From: an uncultured Rhodovulum sp.
GTDB taxonomy: Bacteria; Pseudomonadota; Alphaproteobacteria; Rhodobacterales; Rhodobacteraceae
Direction of reading: 5' to 3'
Length of the DNA: 12,763 nucleotides
Assembly (NCBI GenBank): GCA_946221765.1
Contig: CAMIMK010000059.1
Coordinates: forward strand, 1-12,763
The stretch's first letter is position 1; the number at the start of each line of letters is the position of its first letter. Below, in pieces: positions 1-5,001 of this stretch. The translations under genes were made by a program, and so were the position numbers. The notes under the pieces are model-generated. The model was not told the DNA's origin. It ran no database searches and worked only from the letters and a program-made list of their open reading frames with translations.

Positions 1-1618
1 CCCGGGCCTCGACCGCACCGGCCAGCGCCAGCAGCTCCGCCTCCGTCCGGCCCGGCACCGCGAAGACCCCGGCCACGTCCATCCGGCCGAGCGTCAGTGT
101 CCCGGTCTTGTCGAAGGCGACGGTGCGCACCCCGCTCAGCGCCTGCAGCGCCGCACCGCGCCGGAACAGCACCCCGAATTCGGCCGCCCGGCCCGAGCCG
201 ACCAGGATCGAGGTCGGCACCGCGAGGCCCATCGCGCAGGGGCAGGCGACGATCAGGACCGTGACCGCCCGCACCAGGCCTGTGTCGAAGGCCCCGCCGG
301 CCAGGAGCGTGCCCGCGAAGGCGAGGAGTGCCACGGCGATCACCGCCGGCACGAACCACGCCGTCACCCGGTCGACGAGGCTCTGGACCGGCAGCTTGTC
401 GCCCTGCGCTTCCTCGACCAGGCGGACGATCCGCGCCAGCACCGTGTCGGCCCCGACCCGCTCGGCGCGCAGGGTCAGCGCCCCGCTGCCATTGACCGTG
501 CCGCCCGTCACGACGTCCCCCGGCCCCTTGGCCACCGGGACCGACTCGCCCGTCACCATCGACTCGTCGAGCCACGACCGGCCCTCGCTCACCACGCCAT
601 CGACCGGCACCCGTGCCCCGGGGCGCAGGCGCAGCAGGTCGCCGGGCGCCACCTCGGCGACCGGGACCGTTTCCTCGACCCCGTCCCGGAACCGCACGGC
701 GGTCGGTAGCGCCAGCTGGAGGAGCCGCGCGATCGCGCCGCCGGCGCGCCCGCGGGCCCGCGCCTCCAGCCAGCGGCCGAGCAGGATCAGGGTGACGATC
801 AGCGCCGCGCTTTCGAAATAGACATGGTCGGATCCCCGCGGCAGCAGCCCGGGCGACAGGGTTGCAACCACCGAATAGAGCCAGGCCGCCCCGGCCCCCA
901 GCATGACGAGCGCATTCATGTCCGGCGCAGCCTGCCGGAGCGCGCGGGCACCGCGGGTGAAGAAGCCGCGTCCCGGCCCGGCGAGGACCGCCGTCGTCAG
1001 CGCGAGAGCCAGGATCCGCGGCGCCGGCCCGAAGGCGGCCAGCGCATGATGGAGGGCCGGCACGGCATGGCCGCCCATCTCCAGCACCGCGACCGGCACC
1101 GTCAGCACCAGCGCCAGCAGGAAGCGCCGCCGTTCCGCCGTGCCCTCCGGCACCGCCGGCGCGGCCTCCCCCGCCGGGGCCAGCGCCCGGGCCTCGTATC
1201 CCGCGGCAGCCACGGCCGCCCGCAGGGCCTCGGGGGAGACCCCGCCCGCGGTCTCCACGGTTGCGCGCCCGGTGGCGAGGTTCATCCGGGCCGAGACCAC
1301 GCCCGGCACGCGGCCGAGCGCCGTCTCGATCCGCCGGACGCAGGAGGCGCAGGTCGCTCCGGTGACCATCAGGCTTTCCGTCCGCACCGGTGTCGCATAG
1401 CCCGCCGCCGTCACCGCGGCCGTCAGGCCGCCGATCCCGGCCGGTGGCCGCAGCGCCACCCGCGCGGTCCCGGTGGCAAAATTGACGCTGGCCTCCGCCA
1501 CCCCCGGCACCCGCGCCAGCGCCCGCTCGACGCGCAGCGCACAATTGGCACAGGTCATGCCGTCGATCGGCAGGGTCAGATGGGCAAGCGGGGCATCGGG
1601 GATCGGGCCGGCATCCAT
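1..1618 (-). CDS. copA: Cu+-exporting P1B-type ATPase CopA (C-terminus beyond window)
   Basis: Inner-membrane pump that uses ATP to expel Cu(I) from the cytoplasm. 539 codons are visible from the ATG at 1618. The domains run in order. Heavy-metal domain 1 carries GMTCANC (C23, C26). Domain 2 carries GATCASC (C90, C93), with Ala in place of the usual Met. A membrane region follows with a MNALVMLGAG-type helix, then the actuator TGES (356-359), the intramembrane metal motif CPC (459-461) and the phosphorylation motif DKTGT (D503). The frame then leaves the window, so the ATP-binding N domain, the TGDN-type motif and the last helices that fix metal specificity are not seen. A GAGGAGAG ribosome site lies just upstream of the ATG. 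Cu+ specificity is inferred from CPC, the two CxxC domains and the CueR-like operator upstream. Other P1B copper pumps (CtpA/CcoI-like, serving oxidase assembly) are less likely because those usually have one metal domain. Confidence 0.93.
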   Translation of the reverse strand, partial: MDAGPIPDAPLAHLTLPIDGMTCANCALRVERALARVPGVAEASVNFATGTARVALRPPAGIGGLTAAVTAAGYATPVRTESLMVTGATCASCVRRIETALGRVPGVVSARMNLATGRATVETAGGVSPEALRAAVAAAGYEARALAPAGEAAPAVPEGTAERRRFLLALVLTVPVAVLEMGGHAVPALHHALAAFGPAPRILALALTTAVLAGPGRGFFTRGARALRQAAPDMNALVMLGAGAAWLYSVVATLSPGLLPRGSDHVYFESAALIVTLILLGRWLEARARGRAGGAIARLLQLALPTAVRFRDGVEETVPVAEVAPGDLLRLRPGARVPVDGVVSEGRSWLDESMVTGESVPVAKGPGDVVTGGTVNGSGALTLRAERVGADTVLARIVRLVEEAQGDKLPVQSLVDRVTAWFVPAVIAVALLAFAGTLLAGGAFDTGLVRAVTVLIVACPCAMGLAVPTSILVGSGRAAEFGVLFRRGAALQALSGVRTVAFDKTGTLTLGRMDVAGVFAVPGRTEAELLALAGAVEAR

Positions 1619-1643
1619 GGGGGTCTCTCCTCTCGGCCCGATC

Positions 1644-1674
1644 TAGGTGGGGCTTCCCATGATGGGAAGGTCAA
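1644..1674 (-). promoter_or_regulatory. CueR/MerR-type copper-responsive promoter of copA
   Basis: Read on the minus strand, a -35 TTGACC (1674-1669) is followed by a 19-bp spacer and a -10-like CACCTA (1649-1644). A perfect dyad CTTCCCAT-C-ATGGGAAG (1669-1653) fills the spacer. The overlong 19-bp spacer with an ACCTTCC/GGAAG dyad is the hallmark of MerR-family activated promoters, and this sequence closely resembles CueR sites in front of copA genes. It lies 26-56 bp upstream of the copA ATG. No cueR gene is in the window, so the regulator must be encoded elsewhere, possibly beyond copA to the left. That it responds to Cu(I) is inferred from motif plus target gene. Confidence 0.88.
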
Positions 1675-1679
1675 GGGGC

Positions 1680-1715
1680 GATAATCAATGTCCGAGTAAA
1701 ACACTCGGATTGACA
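1680..1715 (+). promoter_or_regulatory. Candidate hemP promoter/operator with 19-bp palindrome
   Basis: An AT-richer island in the copA-hemP spacer holds the perfect inverted repeat TCCGAGT-AAAAC-ACTCGGA at 1691-1709, flanked by CAATG on the left and TTGAC on the right. A GATAAT (1680-1685) could be a -10 element just upstream of it. A TTGACA (1710-1715) could be a -35 just downstream. Either arrangement puts the palindrome where a repressor would block transcription. hemP genes in alphaproteobacteria are iron-controlled (Irr, RirA, Fur/Mur or IscR-type regulators), so an iron-responsive operator is the natural guess. I cannot assign the regulator from the motif. Confidence 0.55.
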
Positions 1716-1808
1716 ATCCAGATAAAAGAAGTCAGGAATCGATCAAGTCCTAGCCACCCCGCCCGTCGGGACAGCCCGGATCCTTCAGGCCAGGAACGGA
1801 GCTGCCCC

Positions 1809-1994
1809 ATGATTCCCGTCGCCCGCAACCTCATCGAGCCTGCCCGGCGTGTGTCCAACGGCCATCTGGACGAGCCACCGCTCTACGATGCCCGCCTGCT
1901 GACCGACAGCACCGGGCTGGCGCGGATCGAGCTCGACGGACAGGTCTATACCCTGCGCATCACCCGGCAGCGCAAGCTCATCCTGACGAAATGA
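1809..1994 (+). CDS. hemP: Hemin uptake protein HemP (HmuP family)
   Basis: A 61-aa soluble protein. The C-terminal half (about residues 25-61) has the family signature: YDARLL, then a variable turn, ARIELDGQVYTLRITR, and the end KLILTK, ending one codon before the stop as in most HemP proteins. In Bradyrhizobium the homologue HmuP acts with Irr to switch on haem-uptake genes, and in Burkholderia HemP is needed for haem use, so a regulatory role is better supported than transport. The ATG at 1809 is chosen because GGAG (1798-1801) sits 7 nt upstream; longer in-frame starts would run through the operator. The next gene starts inside its stop codon (ATGA overlap), so the two are translationally coupled. 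No haem receptor or hmuSTUV genes are in the window, which makes this a detached hemP. Confidence 0.9.
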   Translation: MIPVARNLIEPARRVSNGHLDEPPLYDARLLTDSTGLARIELDGQVYTLRITRQRKLILTK

Positions 1995-2482
1995 GCAGGA
2001 TGCACGGACGCGGCGCCACGCCGGTCGGCGAGATCGACAGCCTGCCGCCGGTCGAACTCGCCACCGTGGTCTGCATGCGGCTCTGGTGCGATGGAACCGA
2101 GGCGCGGGACGGCCTCCGGCGCGAGGCCACCCGGTCGCTCGGGCCCGGCTTCGGACCGGAATGGACCGAGGCGCTCGGCAATTTCCTCGACGTGATGTCG
2201 CATTTCGGCCGCCGGCCGATCCTGCGCCATGCCATCGGCTGCCGGTGCCTCGGCGCCGACGAATGCGCGGTGGCGACGATGGTCGCGGCCGCGACCGCGG
2301 GCGAACGCGAGGATGCGATGCTGATCGGCATGCTGCTGGTCCGGCCCGACATGGCGCCGAGCCTTGCCAGCCTCGCCGAGACCGTCGGCCTCGGCCTCAA
2401 GCGCATGAGCGTGCCGGCCCCACGCCCGCCCGCCGGAGCCTCCGGCGCCACGCTGCACCCGGTCCACCCGACCCGGCACTGA
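1991..2482 (+). CDS. Conserved hypothetical protein coupled to hemP
   Basis: A 163-aa protein with no signal peptide and no convincing membrane helix. It begins in the hemP stop codon (ATGA), so it is probably co-translated with hemP. The body (about 17-140) looks like an all-alpha domain. It contains LPPVELATVV near the start, a basic stretch HFGRRPILRHAIGCRCLGADEC at 71-92 (split here as HFGRRPILRH and AIGCRCLGADEC) with C84, C86 and C92, and then a repeated-looking helix pair REDAMLIGMLLV and MAPSLASLAETVGLGLKRM. C28 and C33 give two further cysteines. The tail after residue 140 is Pro/Ala-rich and probably disordered. I do not recognise a named family. The Cys cluster and hemP linkage suggest a metal-, haem- or redox-related role, but that is inference only. 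Confidence 0.85.
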   Translation: MSRMHGRGATPVGEIDSLPPVELATVVCMRLWCDGTEARDGLRREATRSLGPGFGPEWTEALGNFLDVMSHFGRRPILRHAIGCRCLGADECAVATMVAAATAGEREDAMLIGMLLVRPDMAPSLASLAETVGLGLKRMSVPAPRPPAGASGATLHPVHPTRH

Positions 2483-2539
2483 GAGCCTGTCCGGAAACCC
2501 GGACGGGTCGGTCCGGCGCCGCATTTCCAGACAGTCTCT
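2482..2539. repeat. Imperfect 16-bp inverted repeat forming a 58-bp hairpin
   Basis: The left arm (2482-2497, core GAGCCTGTCCGGAAA) and right arm (2524-2539, core TTTCCAGACAGTCTC) pair at 14 of 16 positions. Inside the loop a second perfect stem CCGGAC (2499-2504) / GTCCGG (2511-2516) encloses 6 nt. The left arm also offers a competing stem GTCCGG-AAAC-CCGGAC (2489-2504). It starts at the stop codon of the hemP-coupled gene. There is no T-tract, so a classic intrinsic terminator is doubtful. Alternatives are an RNA 3' hairpin that stabilises or terminates the hemP transcript, or two abutting insertion-sequence-like ends left by a small non-autonomous element. Confidence 0.6.
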
Positions 2540-2542
2540 GAG

Positions 2543-2565
2543 CCGCCCCCCGCAGGCGGGGGCGG
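2543..2565 (-). terminator. GC-rich stem downstream of the oxidoreductase gene
   Basis: A perfect 8-bp stem CCGCCCCC (2543-2550) / GGGGGCGG (2558-2565) with a 7-nt loop lies 7 nt past the stop codon of the minus-strand oxidoreductase. It also faces the end of the convergent hemP unit. No run of T follows on either strand, so efficiency as a Rho-independent terminator is uncertain. Confidence 0.5.
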
Positions 2566-2571
2566 TCACCT

Positions 2572-3531
2572 TCAGGCAATCCGGATCACGACCTTGCCGG
2601 TTGCCTGCCGCGACCGCAGCAGCTCCAGCCCCGCGTTCGCGGCCTCCAGGGGCAACACGTTGCTCACATGCGGATGCAGCCGGCCCTGCGCATACCAGGC
2701 GAACAGGCTCTCGAGGCTCTCGGCCACCCGGCGTGGATCGGCCTTCGCCACTCCGCCCCAGTAGAGACCGAAGACCGACAGGTTCTTCACGAGCAGGAGG
2801 TTCGCCGGCAGCTGCGGCACCGTGCCGCTCGCGAAGCCGATCGGCAGGATCCGGGCAAAGGGATTGCAGGCCCTGAGCCCTGCCTCGAAGGCCGCGCCCC
2901 CGACCGGATCATAGAGCACGTCGGCGCCGCCGAGGCCGCGCACCACCGCCCGGATGTCGTCCCCGGGGTCGAGCACATGCGCCGCGCCGGCGGCCGTGGC
3001 GATCGCCTGCTTCTCCGCCCCCCGGGCGACCGCGATGACGCGCGCGCCCATCAGCGCCCCGATCTCCACCGCCGTCAGCCCGACGCCGCCCGACGCCCCG
3101 AGGACAAGCAGCCGCTCGCCCGGCTGCAACCGGGCGAGGCCGGCCAGCGCGAGATGGCTGGTGCCATAGGCGACGGCGAAGCCCGCCACCTCCGCATCCG
3201 GCATCGCCTCCGGGGCCGGCACCGCGAGGGCTGCCGGCATCACCGCCTGCTCGGCCAGCCCCCCCGGCCCGCCATGGCAGACGACCCGCGTCCCCGGCGG
3301 CGGCGCAACGGTGCCGGGCCCCACTCGCTCGACGATGCCGCACACCTCCAGCCCCGGGGTGAAGGGCAGCTCGGGCCGCTCCTGATAGGTGCCGCGGACC
3401 ATCAGCGTGTCGGCGAAGTTGAGGCCGCAGGCGAGGACGCGCAGCAGCACCTCGCCGGGCCCCGGCTCGGGGGTGGGAAGCTCCCGCGCCTCCAGCGGCG
3501 CCCCGTGCCGCACCACCTGCATCGCCCGCAT
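2572..3531 (-). CDS. Zinc-independent MDR-family NADPH:quinone oxidoreductase
   Basis: A 319-aa medium-chain dehydrogenase/reductase, expected to be cytosolic and to reduce quinones or enone-type electrophiles with NADPH. The N-terminal GroES-like domain holds PGPGEVLLRVLACGLNFADTLM (written as PGPGEVLLRV, then ACGLNFADTLM; residues 23-44) and GTYQERPELPFTPGLEVCG. The Rossmann domain holds LVLGASGGVGLTAVEIGALMGARVIAVA, with its glycine motif at 145-151 and R170/K174 placed to bind the 2'-phosphate. The structural and catalytic zinc Cys/His sets of alcohol dehydrogenases are absent, as in the QOR subgroup. The frame is open to 3591, but the ATG at 3531 is preferred: GGAGG lies 5 nt upstream and homology begins there (MRAMQVV). 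An ATG at 3522 is also possible. The substrate cannot be deduced; it stands alone between unrelated genes. Confidence 0.88.
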   Translation of the reverse strand: MRAMQVVRHGAPLEARELPTPEPGPGEVLLRVLACGLNFADTLMVRGTYQERPELPFTPGLEVCGIVERVGPGTVAPPPGTRVVCHGGPGGLAEQAVMPAALAVPAPEAMPDAEVAGFAVAYGTSHLALAGLARLQPGERLLVLGASGGVGLTAVEIGALMGARVIAVARGAEKQAIATAAGAAHVLDPGDDIRAVVRGLGGADVLYDPVGGAAFEAGLRACNPFARILPIGFASGTVPQLPANLLLVKNLSVFGLYWGGVAKADPRRVAESLESLFAWYAQGRLHPHVSNVLPLEAANAGLELLRSRQATGKVVIRIA

Positions 3532-3626
3532 CGCCGCCTCCGTCGCCGCCGCGCCGGGACTATGGCCCGCCCCGGCCCCGATGAAAACCACTGGAGCGCG
3601 CCGCCGGCCCGGGCTAAGCGCAGGGC

Positions 3627-3800
3627 ATGCTGCGCCTCGTCATCCTCGCCACCTGCATCCTGGCCGCCATCACCTTCTTCACCCGCTCGCCCCGCGGCCA
3701 GCGGGCGCTGAGCGTGATCCTCGGGCTGATGATCCTCTATGTCGTGCTGAAGCTCACCGGCGTCATCGACGCGATCGCCCCCGGCCGGGACGGGTTCTAG
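3627..3800 (+). CDS. Small two-helix membrane protein, unknown function
   Basis: A 57-aa protein. Residues 1-18 (LRLVILATCILAAITFF core) and about 28-44 (LSVILGLMILYVVLKL core) are hydrophobic enough to span the membrane, joined by a short positively charged loop TRSPRGQRA. The tail GVIDAIAPGRDGF is polar. The positive loop predicts both ends facing the periplasm and the loop in the cytoplasm. Codon use matches neighbouring genes. An in-frame TAA 4 codons upstream fixes ATG 3627 as the earliest start; the ribosome site is weak (AGGG, very close), which is the main doubt. It diverges from the oxidoreductase across a 95-bp gap. I recognise the general look of small membrane proteins found in Rhodobacteraceae, but no function. 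Confidence 0.7.
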   Translation: MLRLVILATCILAAITFFTRSPRGQRALSVILGLMILYVVLKLTGVIDAIAPGRDGF

Positions 3801-3808
3801 GACCATTT

Positions 3809-3828
3809 TGGGGTATAGTGATACCACA
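3809..3828. promoter_or_regulatory. Operator-like palindrome in the rplM upstream region
   Basis: TGGGGTAT-AGTG-ATACCACA is an inverted repeat with 7 of 8 arm positions matching, lying in an AT-richer patch 9 bp after the stop of the small membrane protein gene and about 45 bp upstream of the rplM -35 element. It has the size of a dimeric regulator site, but the bound protein is unknown, and it may be a weak stem at the end of the upstream transcript. Confidence 0.3.
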
Positions 3829-3873
3829 TTCCCAAGAGTCTGATTTCACTTCGGTAATTTTTCCGATTCCCGA

Positions 3874-3901
3874 TTGACCTGCGCAGGGGAATCGCTAGAA
3901 G
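3874..3901 (+). promoter_or_regulatory. Promoter of rplM-rpsI
   Basis: The -35 TTGACC (3874-3879), a 16-bp spacer and the -10 TAGAAG (3896-3901) make a housekeeping-sigma promoter, placing the start of transcription near 3908 and a leader of about 70 nt before rplM. The -35 is bracketed by a perfect inverted repeat CGATTCCC (3864-3871) / GGGAATCG (3887-3894). Confidence 0.7.
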
Positions 3902-3923
3902 GCCGGGCCTTGGACATCGGGCC

Positions 3924-3950
3924 GCCGGATCGTGCCGGTCGTGGTCCGGC
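3924..3950 (+). promoter_or_regulatory. Leader hairpin upstream of rplM
   Basis: GCCGGATC (3924-3931) pairs with GGTCCGGC (3943-3950), using one U-G pair, around an 11-nt loop within the predicted 5' leader of rplM. In E. coli, L13 represses its own rplM-rpsI mRNA through the leader, so this could be the equivalent site. The structural match to the E. coli element has not been tested, and the assignment is inference. Confidence 0.4.
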
Positions 3951-3977
3951 CTGACCGACAAACGGGAACGACCGAGA

Positions 3978-4442
3978 ATGAAAACCTATTCCGCCAAGCC
4001 GGCCGACATCGACAAGAAGTGGGTCGTGATCGATGCCCAGGGCATCGTGCTCGGCCGGCTCGCAACCCACGTGGCCATGCGGCTGCGCGGCAAGCACAAG
4101 CCGACCTTCACGCCGCACATGGACATGGGCGACAACGTCATCATCATCAACGCCGAGAAGGTGCAGCTGACCGGCAACAAGCGCGCCGACAAGCGGTACT
4201 ACTGGCACACCGGCTATCCGGGCGGCATCAAGCACCGCACCGCCGGCCAGATCCTCGAGGGCAAGTACCCCGAGCGCGTGATCGAGAAGGCCGTGCAGCG
4301 CATGCTGCCCGGTGGCCCGCTCAGCCGCAAGCAGCTGACGAACCTGCGCATCTATGCCGGCACCGAGCATCCCCATGCCGCGCAGGAGCCCGAGGTCGTG
4401 GACCTCGCCGTGCTGAACCCCAAGAACACCCGGAGCGCCTGA
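3978..4442 (+). CDS. rplM: 50S ribosomal protein L13
   Basis: A 154-aa protein that binds 23S rRNA early in large-subunit assembly. Family signatures are WVVIDAQGIVLGRLA (20-34), GDNVIIINAEKVQLTGNKR, the YYWHTGYPGGIK segment, PERVIEKAVQRMLP and the C-terminal IYAGTEHPHAAQEPEV. It is slightly longer than the 142-aa E. coli protein because of a few extra N-terminal residues and a C-terminal extension, usual in alphaproteobacteria. It is followed after 2 nt by rpsI, the near-universal operon partner, and driven by the promoter at 3874-3901. Confidence 0.98.
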   Translation: MKTYSAKPADIDKKWVVIDAQGIVLGRLATHVAMRLRGKHKPTFTPHMDMGDNVIIINAEKVQLTGNKRADKRYYWHTGYPGGIKHRTAGQILEGKYPERVIEKAVQRMLPGGPLSRKQLTNLRIYAGTEHPHAAQEPEVVDLAVLNPKNTRSA

Positions 4443-4444
4443 CG

Positions 4445-4927
4445 ATGGCCGAGATCACTTCCCTCGAAGACCTTCAGGGGGCCCTCGGCGCCCAGGCGGC
4501 TGCCGAGGCCGCGCCGGCCCGCGAGCCGCAGCGCGATTCCCTCGGCCGGTCCTATGCGACGGGCCGCCGCAAGGACGCGGTCGCCCGCGTCTGGATCAAG
4601 CCGGGCTCCGGCAAGGTCACCGTCAACGGCAAGGCGATGGACGTCTATTTCGCACGTGGCGTGCTGCAGATGGTCATCGGCCAGGCCTTCACCGTCGCCG
4701 GCGTCGAGGGTGAGTTCGACGTGATGGCGACCGTCAAGGGCGGCGGCCTCTCCGGCCAGGCCGGCGCGGTCAAGCACGGCATCAGCCAGGCACTCCAGCT
4801 CTACGAGCCGAGCCTGCGCGCGCCGCTCAAGGCCGCGGGCTTCCTGACCCGCGACAGCCGCACCGTCGAGCGCAAGAAGTACGGCAAGCGCAAGGCGCGC
4901 CGCAGCTTCCAGTTCTCCAAGCGCTGA
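4445..4927 (+). CDS. rpsI: 30S ribosomal protein S9
   Basis: A 160-aa small-subunit protein whose C-terminal tail reaches toward the P-site tRNA. An acidic/Ala-rich extension (about 1-30) precedes the conserved body YATGRRKDAVARVWIKPGSG, GGGLSGQAGAVKHGIS and LTRDSRTVERKKYGKRKARR, ending FQFSKR with the invariant terminal Lys-Arg. The extension is typical of alphaproteobacterial S9 and accounts for the length above the roughly 130 aa of E. coli. The ATG is 2 nt after the rplM stop; no separate promoter is evident. A strong terminator follows at 4966. Confidence 0.98.
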   Translation: MAEITSLEDLQGALGAQAAAEAAPAREPQRDSLGRSYATGRRKDAVARVWIKPGSGKVTVNGKAMDVYFARGVLQMVIGQAFTVAGVEGEFDVMATVKGGGLSGQAGAVKHGISQALQLYEPSLRAPLKAAGFLTRDSRTVERKKYGKRKARRSFQFSKR

Positions 4928-4965
4928 CGTCGCGGGACCGGACACCCGGATACGGGCATGGATCG

Positions 4966-5001
4966 GGGCGCGGGGGGAAACCTCCGCGCCCTTTCTCTTT
5001 C
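4966..5001 (+). terminator. Intrinsic terminator of rplM-rpsI
   Basis: An 11-bp GC-rich stem (4966-4976 with 4981-4991, one G-U pair) is closed by a GAAA tetraloop and followed by TTTCTCTTTC. It starts 38 nt after the rpsI stop. Its T-rich tail reaches into the stop codon of the convergent trkH gene. Confidence 0.88.

Noticed and set aside
108..1684. Plus-strand frames of 237 and 286 codons over the copA region
   Set aside because: Ser/Thr/Arg/Pro- or Arg/Gly-rich shadows of the CopA frame, which has HMA, TGES, CPC and DKTGT motifs.
2489..2504. GTCCGG-AAAC-CCGGAC as a simple intrinsic terminator for the hemP unit
   Set aside because: There is no T-tract, and the longer alternative pairing (2482-2539) uses the same arm; listed only as a competing structure.
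2668..3711. Plus-strand 347-codon frame opposite the oxidoreductase gene
   Set aside because: Composition is Arg/His/Gln-rich and it lacks a family; the minus-strand MDR protein explains the region.
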